From: Lachnospiraceae bacterium
Lineage (GTDB): Bacteria > Bacillota > Clostridia > Lachnospirales > Lachnospiraceae
Assembly: GCA_024694965.1 (NCBI GenBank)
Contig: JAILJC010000075.1
Location: 1-36,295, forward strand
DNA length: 36,295 bases
Reading direction: 5' to 3'
Part shown: piece by piece, positions 8,310-15,983 of the stretch
Layout of the letters: each line of letters begins with the position of its first letter
How positions within the stretch are numbered: the stretch's first letter is position 1
Notes under the pieces: model-generated
Told to the model about the DNA's origin: nothing
Databases searched by the model: none
Seen by the model: only the letters and a program-made list of their open reading frames with translations
Translations under genes and position numbers: made by a program

Positions 8310-10204
8310 CTTCCTTCTCCTTTTTTCTTACCGGTATATTTCTTTTTTGCTGCAATCTTTGTACTTACCATTACAACGATCGTCCTTGACGGAACCCTTA
8401 CAAGCTTATTCCCGTTATCGTCAAGCTCGACCGGATAAGAATCACCTGCTGCACCCGCAGTATCCATACAGTACTTCCAGGCCATATCCTTAGGAAGCTT
8501 CGGCAGTGCAAAAGTGTGATCCTCCCAATGCATGTTCGTTGCTATATAGAAAAAATCATCCTCCCTGCCATTACCTGCATACATTCCGCAGAGCATTGTT
8601 CCTATGTACCTTATATGCGTATCCATCTGCGGGTACCATGCCATCTCCGAATGATATGAAACATCGGGATAACCGCATGACTTATGATCAAGCAGGGTGG
8701 CCTCCCTTTCCATATGAAGTATCGGATGCTCCTTCCTTAAGGCAATAAGGGCCTTTACGTATTCAAACAGTTCATCCGCTCTCCTGTTCCGTTTCCAGTT
8801 AAGCCATGTAATATCATTATCCTGGCAGTAGGGATTGTTGTTACCGCCCTGGCTGTTCATGAACTCATCGCCTGCCATAAACATCGGCGTTCCCTGGCTT
8901 AACAATAGCAGGCAGAATGCATTCTTTAACTGCTTCATTCGAAGCTTAAGTATCGCATTTTTCCTCGTAAATCCCTCGGTACCGCAGTTCCAGCTGTAAT
9001 TATAACCCGTTCCGTCCTTGTTGTCCTCGCCGTTTGCTTCATTGTGCTTATAATCATAAGACACCATGTCATTTAAGGTGAATCCGTCAAACGATGTAAG
9101 ATGGTTTATTACCTTTATCCGGTCGGGATTGCACCTTGACCTGAAAAGGTACTTATGGAGCATATCCTCATCACTTTTTAAGAAGCGGCGGACATCGACC
9201 GTATAATCCTGGTTGAACTCGGCCAGGAAACCGTTATTTCCGCAGCCTGCCGTCGAAAATATTGCGTCCGCATCATATCTCTCATAGTAAAGCTTTGTGT
9301 CCGTAAGCAGAGGGTCTGTCGCCAGGACATCAAGCGGAAGATGGCTTCCGAATATATGAAAACCGTCAATGTGATACTCACCCTGCCAGAACCTTAAGCA
9401 GTCGCTTATAAGATTACGATTGACTTCAAGGGGGAAATAGAACTGCATTACGACCTCTATTCCGGCCCTGTGAAGTGCCTTCACCATGTCCTTAAACTCA
9501 ACTGTGGAATCATCTGAAAATGTATACTGGGGCTTGGGCACAAAATACGAACCCGCTTTGAATCCCCAGTAATTAAGGCGCAAAAGTGAACCGGTCGAAT
9601 TTCCTTCCTCATCGGTCATGCTGGACCTGAAGCTTTGTATCGTTTCGCATTCTTCAAAATCATAAGCCGGCATAAGTTCAACCTGTGTTATGCCAAGCTC
9701 CTTAAGGTACGGCACTTTTTCGATTATACCCAAAAACGTGCCGCGGCCCTTAACCTGCGATGATATGTGTTTTGTAAAGCCCCTTACGTGGAGCATGTAA
9801 CCTATTACTTCATTGTAAGGAAGCTTAAGCGGCTCATCACCCTCCCAGTTATAGGAATGATCGTATACAAGACAGCTTTCACCTTTTGCACTGCGCTTAA
9901 AGTCGCCCCATCTGTATTTTGATCTTAAACGTGTGACATACGGATCATGGACTGTTTCACCGTCGATCACAAAATTATATGAGATATCATCCGGCTTAAG
10001 TCCGTGAATGATAACCGAATGAACACTTCCAAGAACATGGTAGTCATTCATCGGAATACTGTATATGGTTTTTCCGGCCTTATCATAAACCTTTAATACG
10101 ACCTTGCTGCTTTCCGAAAAAGGAATGGAAAACTGCACACCGTCTTCAATTGCCTCTGCTCCGTACGGAAACGGCCTTCCCGGTGTAACATTGTCATTCT
10201 TCAT
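8306..10204 (-). CDS. GH13 debranching-type (GlgX/isoamylase-like) protein with substituted catalytic motifs
   Basis: 632 aa. An N-terminal CBM48-like domain (about 10-95) is followed by a GH13 barrel and C-terminal beta domain. Homology to glycogen debranching enzymes is clear from GYMLHVRGFTKH (135-146), TQVELMPAYDFEE, NYWGFKAGSYFVP, region IV (SFDGFTLNDMVSYDYKHNEA) and GTPMFMAGDEF. The catalytic regions are altered: region I reads VVMQFYFPLE instead of a D-x-x-x-NH pattern; region II reads DGFHIFG where the nucleophile block is GFRFD; the region III acid/base Glu block (AEPW) is replaced by AIFSTAG; region IV has F-D instead of H-D. The frame is intact, so I infer a non-hydrolytic glucan-binding or regulatory protein, not decay. 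Promoter just upstream. Confidence 0.85.
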   Translation of the reverse strand: MKNDNVTPGRPFPYGAEAIEDGVQFSIPFSESSKVVLKVYDKAGKTIYSIPMNDYHVLGSVHSVIIHGLKPDDISYNFVIDGETVHDPYVTRLRSKYRWGDFKRSAKGESCLVYDHSYNWEGDEPLKLPYNEVIGYMLHVRGFTKHISSQVKGRGTFLGIIEKVPYLKELGITQVELMPAYDFEECETIQSFRSSMTDEEGNSTGSLLRLNYWGFKAGSYFVPKPQYTFSDDSTVEFKDMVKALHRAGIEVVMQFYFPLEVNRNLISDCLRFWQGEYHIDGFHIFGSHLPLDVLATDPLLTDTKLYYERYDADAIFSTAGCGNNGFLAEFNQDYTVDVRRFLKSDEDMLHKYLFRSRCNPDRIKVINHLTSFDGFTLNDMVSYDYKHNEANGEDNKDGTGYNYSWNCGTEGFTRKNAILKLRMKQLKNAFCLLLLSQGTPMFMAGDEFMNSQGGNNNPYCQDNDITWLNWKRNRRADELFEYVKALIALRKEHPILHMEREATLLDHKSCGYPDVSYHSEMAWYPQMDTHIRYIGTMLCGMYAGNGREDDFFYIATNMHWEDHTFALPKLPKDMAWKYCMDTAGAAGDSYPVELDDNGNKLVRVPSRTIVVMVSTKIAAKKKYTGKKKGEGR

Positions 10205-10248
10205 GTATATATTTCCTGCCCTGACGTATTATCAAACTTAACCAATGT

Positions 10249-10259
10249 ATTATAGCACA
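10249..10259 (-). promoter_or_regulatory. Extended -10 promoter for the GH13-type gene cluster
   Basis: On the minus strand TGTGC is followed directly by TATAAT (hexamer 10249-10254), a full extended -10 element. The -35 position, inside the helicase 3' end, is poor, which extended -10 promoters tolerate. It lies 45 bases upstream of the GH13-type ATG and would uncouple this cluster from the gltX-helicase unit. Confidence 0.55.
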
Positions 10260-10260
10260 T

Positions 10261-12105
10261 TTAAGTAAACACTTCTACCGTTTCATGTGCAAACCCCGCC
10301 TCGGTTATGAAGCGCGACTGTCTTTTCCCGTAATTATCTTTATTAAGTCCTATTATATAGAGATTATGCCTGCATCTTGTCATGGCCACGTAAAACAGCC
10401 TTCGTTCTTCCTCGAGCTCGGCGGTGCTTTCACATCTTTTCCCCGGGAATAAACCTTCCTGAAGTCCTATCATGATGACATTATCAAACTCAAGACCTTT
10501 TGAGGCATGTATCGTCATAAGCTCAACGCAGTCATCCTCTGCCTGACTTTTGACATCCGGTTCCGATCTTTTAACTGCGGGGCCCTCAATACTTTCCGAA
10601 AACATTCTTAAAGAGTCATGATCCCGGGCTTTTCTTATGATACCTTCAACTTCATTTTCATATTCCCCTTCTTTACTCCCTTGAAAATACGTTTCCTTAA
10701 TGTATCCGCCAAGCCCGATGACCTTTAGGATGTAGTTTACCGCTCCGAAACCGTTTAGCGTACTTATCCTGTCTATGTCCTTAAAAAGCCTCCTGCACTT
10801 AAGCTGCTCATCCGAACCTTCGGGATAATAACCTGAAATCAAATCCCTGTCCGGAAAACGCCCGTGCACGCACTCCCTTGTAAGGCCGCGGTCGGGCCTG
10901 TTAAGGATCCTTAACAGATCATCTTCACTTCCGTTTACGGCAAGCCTTAAGTAGGCCGCTATATCCGCAACCCATTCGCTTACATGCATATTCCCTGCCC
11001 CGTCCCTTCTCACATACGGGATCATAGCCTTATTAAGCAGGTTTTCCAGCATATCAGCACTTCCCTGGGTCCTGTAAAGCACTCCGGTAGACTTATGATC
11101 TCCTGATGCTTTTCCTGTAACTGATCTTATTATCTCAAGGCACAGCCTTGCTTCATCTTCAGAAGAATTTACACTCTTAAACTCTATGCATCCGGTCTTT
11201 ATATCATTGCATTCCTGGCTTTTTGAAAGCCTCGAACCGTTGTGTCTTATAAGCCTGTCCGCATGTTCTATAACGTTTTTGGGACAACGGTAATTTACCT
11301 TTAAGGAACATACGTCGGTTTCAGGGAAATCTTCAAGCAGCCTTTTCATTATGTCCGGGCAGGCTCCTCTGAATGAATAGATGGACTGGTCATCATCTCC
11401 CACACAGAAAAGATTACGTCTTTTACCCGCAAGAAGCTTAAGGACTTCATACTGCCTGCTGTCGATGTCCTGGAATTCATCAACCAGAATATATCTGTAT
11501 TTATCCTGCCATTTTTTAAGTATCTTGTCGTTACTTTTTAATTCCTTCAGACATTCGTTTATCATATCATCAAAATCGATACCGTTCTCTTTTCGGCAAA
11601 TGCTTACATACGGCTCAAAAATAAGTTCAAGCTTTTCTTCTTCCTCTTTGGTCATCTCAACATAAGAATCAAGAAGCCCTGCTTTTTTGATCCCGATAAG
11701 TGTCAGCATCCTTTCGATCCAGCAGGGATCGCTGCATCTTAAAATATTCAGCCGCATTGCGGTTATCTTAAGCAGTTGTGATTTTCTTTTTCTTGTTAGG
11801 ATAGTTCCTGTTTTATACAGGCCCTGACGTTTTAATATGTGATAGAAAATGGCATGAAATGTACCGAATGTTACTGGATAGGCTGTGCCGGCTTCATTTT
11901 GAAACCTTGAGCTCATGGTAAGTGCTGCTGCCTTTGAAAAGGTAAGTACGAGGATGCCTGAAGGATATGTTCCTTCTTCCCTGATAAGTCTTTGCACCCT
12001 GCCTGTAATGACCCGTGTCTTACCCGAGCCCGGACCGGCAAGTACCAGCATCGGACCGTCCCTGTGCTTTACGGCCCGTAGCTGTTCATTATTAAAAACT
12101 GTCAT
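10261..12105 (-). CDS. UvrD/PcrA/Rep-family ATP-dependent DNA helicase (short form)
   Basis: 614 aa, about 100 residues shorter than typical PcrA/UvrD. All SF1A motifs are visible: Q-motif region NNEQLRAV, Walker A LAGPGSGKT (22-30), VLTFSKAAA (Ia), VDEFQDID (motif II, 208-215), GDDDQSIYSFRGA (III), NYRCPKNV (IV), TIHASKGLEFDNVIMIGLQE (V) and EEERRLFYVAMTRCRHNLY (VI). It ends soon after motif VI (FAHETVEVFT), so it lacks the C-terminal Tudor-like region of PcrA. Expected role: ATP-driven 3'-5' unwinding or translocation in repair. It starts three bases after the DUF1292 stop and is therefore in the gltX operon. Confidence 0.92.
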   Translation of the reverse strand: MTVFNNEQLRAVKHRDGPMLVLAGPGSGKTRVITGRVQRLIREEGTYPSGILVLTFSKAAALTMSSRFQNEAGTAYPVTFGTFHAIFYHILKRQGLYKTGTILTRKRKSQLLKITAMRLNILRCSDPCWIERMLTLIGIKKAGLLDSYVEMTKEEEEKLELIFEPYVSICRKENGIDFDDMINECLKELKSNDKILKKWQDKYRYILVDEFQDIDSRQYEVLKLLAGKRRNLFCVGDDDQSIYSFRGACPDIMKRLLEDFPETDVCSLKVNYRCPKNVIEHADRLIRHNGSRLSKSQECNDIKTGCIEFKSVNSSEDEARLCLEIIRSVTGKASGDHKSTGVLYRTQGSADMLENLLNKAMIPYVRRDGAGNMHVSEWVADIAAYLRLAVNGSEDDLLRILNRPDRGLTRECVHGRFPDRDLISGYYPEGSDEQLKCRRLFKDIDRISTLNGFGAVNYILKVIGLGGYIKETYFQGSKEGEYENEVEGIIRKARDHDSLRMFSESIEGPAVKRSEPDVKSQAEDDCVELMTIHASKGLEFDNVIMIGLQEGLFPGKRCESTAELEEERRLFYVAMTRCRHNLYIIGLNKDNYGKRQSRFITEAGFAHETVEVFT

Positions 12106-12108
12106 TCT

Positions 12109-12447
12109 TTATTCGTCGTCCTCCTCTTCCATGAATTCCTCATTGTCAAGAAATTCATCAAAAGCATCAACAACGGCCTCGTATTCGTCATCGTCTTCGA
12201 TATAACCAAGCTCCGGCTCGATGTTAGGGTCATCCTTGTCTTCGTTATACCTGTAAAACCATACGTCGCCGTCCGCGCTGTCTCCGTCCTTGTTAAGAGG
12301 CAGAAGGACAATATAATCCTTCTTATCAACCTCCAGTATCGTTATTACAGCGCAGTTTACCACTGTACCGTCATCAAGCTCAAGCTCAACGGTCATTTCC
12401 TCCTCCGGAGTATTATCATCGATATCTTTGATCTCTTCTTTTTTCAT
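12109..12447 (-). CDS. DUF1292 family acidic protein
   Basis: 112 aa, strongly acidic. The core (VELELDDGTVVNCAVITILEVDKKDYIVLLPL followed by GDVWFYRYNED; split here for length) matches the DUF1292 (YrzB-like) pattern: an ELDDG start, then a beta-rich stretch, then VWFYRY, and a Glu/Asp-rich tail ending NEEFMEEEDDE. Function is unknown in the family. Its ATG shares one base with the gltX stop (TAATG), giving tight translational coupling to gltX. Confidence 0.85.
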   Translation of the reverse strand: MKKEEIKDIDDNTPEEEMTVELELDDGTVVNCAVITILEVDKKDYIVLLPLNKDGDSADGDVWFYRYNEDKDDPNIEPELGYIEDDDEYEAVVDAFDEFLDNEEFMEEEDDE

Positions 12448-13904
12448 TATTTAACCTCCTCAAGCCTTGAAATACCGTCTTTTATCCTCTTGATCGATTC
12501 TTCTTTTCCAAGTATCTCCATTATCTCGGTAGCTCCTCCGGGAGTCATTTGTTTCCCGGACAGCGCTGTCCTTACAGGCCACATAACATATCCGTTCTTT
12601 ACGCCCTTCTTTTCAACATAACCGCTGAGCATTCCATACAGTGCATCGTTACTGTAATCCTCCTGCTCCTCAAGCAAGGGCAATACATCTTTAAGCACCT
12701 CAAGAGATGTTTCCCCGTTGGTCTTCATCTTCTTGTGAGTGTACATCGCGGTGTCATAATCGGGAAGAGCTTCGAAGAAATCGATGTGCTCCTCAATATC
12801 GGGGAATATCTCTATCCTTGTTTTTACAAGTGCGGCAATCTTTTTAAGATCAATATCCTTTTTGATCACCTTTCTTAAATATGGCTCGGCCATCTTAAAG
12901 AACTCATCAAAATCCATGGCCTTTATGTATTCGCCGTTCATCCATTTAAGCTTGGTATAGTCAAACACAGCCGGAGACTTGCTCATATGTCGGTAATCAA
13001 ACTTCTTTATCAGTTCTTCAAGTGACATTATCTCCTGATTGTCTTCGGGACTCCAGCCAAGCAGAGCCACAAAGTTTACCACTGCTTCAGATACAAATCC
13101 CTGCTCGATAAGATCCTCATATGACGAATGTCCGCTCCTTTTGCTGAGCTTTTTATGTTCTTCGTCGGTAATAAGAGGACAGTGTACGTACACGGGTACA
13201 TCCCATCCGAATGCTTCATATAACCTGTTATACTTAGGCGATGATGACAGGTATTCGTTACCCCTTACGACGTGCGTGATACCCATAAGGTGATCGTCTA
13301 TAACATTGGCAAAATTATAAGTGGGATAACCATCTGACTTTATCAGTATCATGTCATCAAGTTCCGCATTGTCGACAGTAATATCACCGTATATCTCATC
13401 ATGGAAGGTAGTCGTGCCTTCATTGGGATTATTCTGCCTTATTACGTAGGGCTTTCCTTCAGCCAGGTTCCTTTCTATCTCTTCCTTTGAAAGATGAAGG
13501 CAATGTTTATCGTAAACGCTTATCTCCTTGCCTTCCACTACCTGTGTGAGTCCTGCAAGCCTCTCCTTGTCACAGAAACAGTAATAGGCCTTTCCTTCAT
13601 CTATTAATTGCTTTGCATACTTAAGATATATACCGGCTGCCTGTCTCTCACTCTGTACATAAGGACCTACTCCGCCATCCTTGTCCGGGCCCTCGTCATG
13701 AATGAGTCCGGTCTTTTCAAGCGTCCTGTATATGATTTCAACGGCACCTTCAACATATCTTTCCTGATCGGTATCTTCAATCCTTAGAAGAAAGTCACCG
13801 CCCTCGTGTTTTGCTATAAGATACGCATAAAGCGCAGTCCTTAAGTTACCCACATGCATCCGTCCCGTGGGGCTGGGTGCAAACCTTGTCCTTATCTTTG
13901 TCAT
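12447..13904 (-). CDS. gltX: Glutamyl-tRNA synthetase
   Basis: 485 aa, normal length. A class I synthetase that attaches Glu to tRNA-Glu (and in many Firmicutes also to tRNA-Gln, followed by amidation). Motifs: [20 protein letters not shown] (HIGH variant HVGN at 17-20), [35 protein letters not shown] and the KMSKS variant KLSKRSG near residue 250. The C-terminal anticodon-binding domain is complete. It heads gltX-DUF1292-helicase and has an almost perfect promoter upstream. No T-box leader fits in the short 5' region. Confidence 0.97.
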   Translation of the reverse strand: MTKIRTRFAPSPTGRMHVGNLRTALYAYLIAKHEGGDFLLRIEDTDQERYVEGAVEIIYRTLEKTGLIHDEGPDKDGGVGPYVQSERQAAGIYLKYAKQLIDEGKAYYCFCDKERLAGLTQVVEGKEISVYDKHCLHLSKEEIERNLAEGKPYVIRQNNPNEGTTTFHDEIYGDITVDNAELDDMILIKSDGYPTYNFANVIDDHLMGITHVVRGNEYLSSSPKYNRLYEAFGWDVPVYVHCPLITDEEHKKLSKRSGHSSYEDLIEQGFVSEAVVNFVALLGWSPEDNQEIMSLEELIKKFDYRHMSKSPAVFDYTKLKWMNGEYIKAMDFDEFFKMAEPYLRKVIKKDIDLKKIAALVKTRIEIFPDIEEHIDFFEALPDYDTAMYTHKKMKTNGETSLEVLKDVLPLLEEQEDYSNDALYGMLSGYVEKKGVKNGYVMWPVRTALSGKQMTPGGATEIMEILGKEESIKRIKDGISRLEEVK

Positions 13905-13946
13905 TTTTCCACTTCCGTTAATTTATTACTGAAAACCAGCCATTTT

Positions 13947-13975
13947 ATTGTAAATGTGCTCTATCACCGTGTCAA
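13947..13975 (-). promoter_or_regulatory. Sigma-A promoter for gltX
   Basis: On the minus strand TTGACA (13970-13975) and TACAAT (13947-13952) are separated by 17 bases, 42 bases before the gltX ATG. The -35 is perfect and the -10 differs from consensus at one position. Confidence 0.75.
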
Positions 13976-14015
13976 GGGAGTTTGATATATTGCAGTACCG
14001 TTAAAAGAGGCAGTC

Positions 14016-14044
14016 TTGACTATGAACGGCAACAATGATATAAA
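14016..14044 (+). promoter_or_regulatory. Sigma-A promoter for prs
   Basis: TTGACT (14016-14021), 17-base spacer, TATAAA (14039-14044), 34 bases before the prs ATG. The 174-base gap between gltX and prs therefore holds two strong divergent promoters whose -35 boxes are about 40 bases apart; I see no further palindrome or leader in it. Confidence 0.7.
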
Positions 14045-14078
14045 ATAAAAGGATTTTATTAACGTACGGAGATAAAGC

Positions 14079-15296
14079 ATGCATAATTCAGATCATTTGG
14101 AAGACGTAATGCAGGTTGCTCCGCTCAAGCTCGTGGTACATGACAGTATCGCTGATCTTGGGCGTCAGGTTAATGAATATCTTGTCGAATTCCGTAAGCA
14201 GGTCAATCAGGGTAACCTTGATTCGCCTGCCTTTTTGGGCTATAAGGCAGATGATTACATCGCAAAATGCGACTGCCCGCGTTTCGGTTCCGGTGAAGGC
14301 AAAGCGGAATTTCACGAATCCATAAGGGGCAAGGACTTATTTATCCTTGCCGATGTGGTCAATCACAGCCTTACTTATCCCATTAACGGATTTACCAATC
14401 ATATGTCTCCGGATGATATATATCAGGATGTGAAGCGCGTGATCGCCGCTGCTGCAGGCAAGGCTCACAGGCTCACGGTCATCATGCCCTTCCTTTATGA
14501 AAGCCGTCAGCATAAGCGTTACGGACGTGAATCGCTCGACTGTGCATATGCTATCGAAGAACTGAGCGAGATGGGCGTTACCAACATAATCACTTTTGAT
14601 GCCCATGATCCCCGGGTGCAGAACTCTGCTCCTTTATGCGGGTTCGACAATTTCCAGGCTCCGGACCAGTTTATCCAGTCTCTTCTTCATTATGAAAAGG
14701 ATCTTGTTATTGATAAAAACAATCTTGTAGTCATATGCCCCGATGAAGGTGCTCTTCCGAGGGCCGTGTATTTTGCCGGCGTTCTCGGCGTTGATACCGG
14801 AATGTTTTATAAAAGAAGGGATTATTCAAAGGTCGTAGGAGGTAAAAACCCTATAGTTGCACATGAATTCTTAGGCGATGATGTGGACGGAAAGGATGTG
14901 ATCGTCATAGACGATATCATTTCTTCCGGCGGCAGCATGCTCGATACCGCAAAACAGCTTAAGTCAATGAATGCGAAACGGGTGTTTATATGCTGTACTT
15001 TCGGATTGTTTACGGACGGTCTTGAAATGTTTGATGAAGCTTATGAGAAGTGTTACTTTGACAGGATAATATGTACCAACTTAAACTACCATACTCCCGA
15101 TCTTTATAACCGTCCCTATTTCATTGAAGCAAACATGAGCAAATTCCTTGCTTCTGTCATCGACTTTATGAACCATGACGCTGCCATGTCAAACGTTCAT
15201 ACTCCGACGGAAAAGATAAACAATATACTCTCAAGATACAATAACCGTGAATTCGAAGAGGAATCCGTGGAATTCGATCATCTTGCGGGAATATAA
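14079..15296 (+). CDS. prs: Ribose-phosphate pyrophosphokinase, enlarged and divergent form
   Basis: 405 aa against about 315 for standard PRPP synthetase. It transfers pyrophosphate from ATP to ribose-5-phosphate, giving PRPP for nucleotide, His and Trp synthesis. Recognisable parts are ESIRGKDLFIL (80-90), the ATP loop PFLYESRQHKRYGRES (137-152), the catalytic His segment TFDAHDPRVQ (172-181), FYKRRDYSK (the KRR motif) and the PRPP loop DDIISSGGSM (278-287, canonical DDMIDTGGT). Extra length lies in a long N-terminus, an insert at about 95-118 and a C-terminal tail. GGAG precedes the ATG. It is monocistronic and its 3' end overlaps yraN on the other strand by 19 bases. Confidence 0.88.
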   Translation: MHNSDHLEDVMQVAPLKLVVHDSIADLGRQVNEYLVEFRKQVNQGNLDSPAFLGYKADDYIAKCDCPRFGSGEGKAEFHESIRGKDLFILADVVNHSLTYPINGFTNHMSPDDIYQDVKRVIAAAAGKAHRLTVIMPFLYESRQHKRYGRESLDCAYAIEELSEMGVTNIITFDAHDPRVQNSAPLCGFDNFQAPDQFIQSLLHYEKDLVIDKNNLVVICPDEGALPRAVYFAGVLGVDTGMFYKRRDYSKVVGGKNPIVAHEFLGDDVDGKDVIVIDDIISSGGSMLDTAKQLKSMNAKRVFICCTFGLFTDGLEMFDEAYEKCYFDRIICTNLNYHTPDLYNRPYFIEANMSKFLASVIDFMNHDAAMSNVHTPTEKINNILSRYNNREFEEESVEFDHLAGI

Positions 15297-15637
15297 TAAA
15301 ACGCGTTCTTATACCATTCTATTTCGCTTCCTCTGATCGCAATAACGTCAAACCTTACATTATCCGAATCCTTAAGTTTTTTATATATACGGAAATGATC
15401 TGCCACACGGGATATCCTGTACTGTTTTCTTTTATCAACCGCCTCTATTGGGTCTCCTGTCGCACCGTCCCTGCGGTATTTTACTTCGAAAAATATAAAG
15501 TACCCTTCGGCACGTCCTATAAGATCTATCTCACCGTACCGGTTCCTGTAATTTCTTTCAGTTATCTTTACTCCGTTTTTTTCAAGGTATCCGGCGGCAA
15601 TATCCTCGTATTTACTCCCGACACTTCGCTTGTTCAT
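15278..15637 (-). CDS. YraN/UPF0102 family putative endonuclease
   Basis: 119 aa, normal size. The restriction-endonuclease-like fold is indicated by KYEDIAAGYLEKNGVKITER, NRYGEIDLIGRAEGYFIFFE and VKYRR, giving the E...D...E-x-K arrangement, and then GDPIEAVDKRKQYRISRVAD. Function is unproven in the family; a Holliday-junction or DNA-repair nuclease role has been proposed on fold grounds. It closes the rplS-rnhB type operon, a usual position next to rnhB. Its last 19 bases are antisense to the end of prs. Confidence 0.92.
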   Translation of the reverse strand: MNKRSVGSKYEDIAAGYLEKNGVKITERNYRNRYGEIDLIGRAEGYFIFFEVKYRRDGATGDPIEAVDKRKQYRISRVADHFRIYKKLKDSDNVRFDVIAIRGSEIEWYKNAFYYIPAR

Positions 15638-15652
15638 AATCCTCCGTCATTA

Positions 15653-15943
15653 TCATCTCATCACTTTACCCTTGATCTTTTCCATTTCGTCAACAAAAAC
15701 AAGGATCTCGGCAACCACCTCATATAATTCCGGAGGTATATAGTCACCTATTTCAAGCTTTGAGAGCGTATTTGCAAGCTTGCTGTCCTGATGCAGCGGT
15801 ACATCCGACTCTTTTGCCTTTTCGATTATCTTTTCCGCAAGTGCACCACGACCGCTCGCAATGACTTTGGGAGCGGTATCAAACGGATCGTACTCAAGTG
15901 CGATCGCCTGTTTTACCTTGGGTTTGCTATTCTTTTCATCCAT
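15653..15943 (-). CDS. FlhB C-terminal-domain-like small protein (EscU/YscU/HrcU family, YlqH type)
   Basis: 96 aa, corresponding only to the cytoplasmic C-terminal domain of FlhB without the four membrane helices. The match is in KQAIALEYDPFDTAPKVIAS, GRGALAEKIIEKAKESDVPL and LSKLEIGDYIPPELYEVVAE. In true FlhB the first segment holds the autocleaved NPTH site; here the aligned residues read DPFD, so autocleavage is not expected. The protein is the counterpart of B. subtilis YlqH, encoded in the same rplS-rnhB neighbourhood, of unknown function. It lies 40 bases after the FliK-like gene and 15 before yraN. Confidence 0.88.
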   Translation of the reverse strand: MDEKNSKPKVKQAIALEYDPFDTAPKVIASGRGALAEKIIEKAKESDVPLHQDSKLANTLSKLEIGDYIPPELYEVVAEILVFVDEMEKIKGKVMR

Positions 15944-15983
15944 GAAACAACACCTGTTACCCCTTTGTGTTACATAACACGTG

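Noticed and set aside
13905-14078. T-box leader for gltX
   Set aside because: The gltX 5' region is only about 40 bases from its promoter; no specifier hairpin or antiterminator can fit. The same holds for the metH and ilv gaps for SAM, cobalamin or T-box riboswitches.
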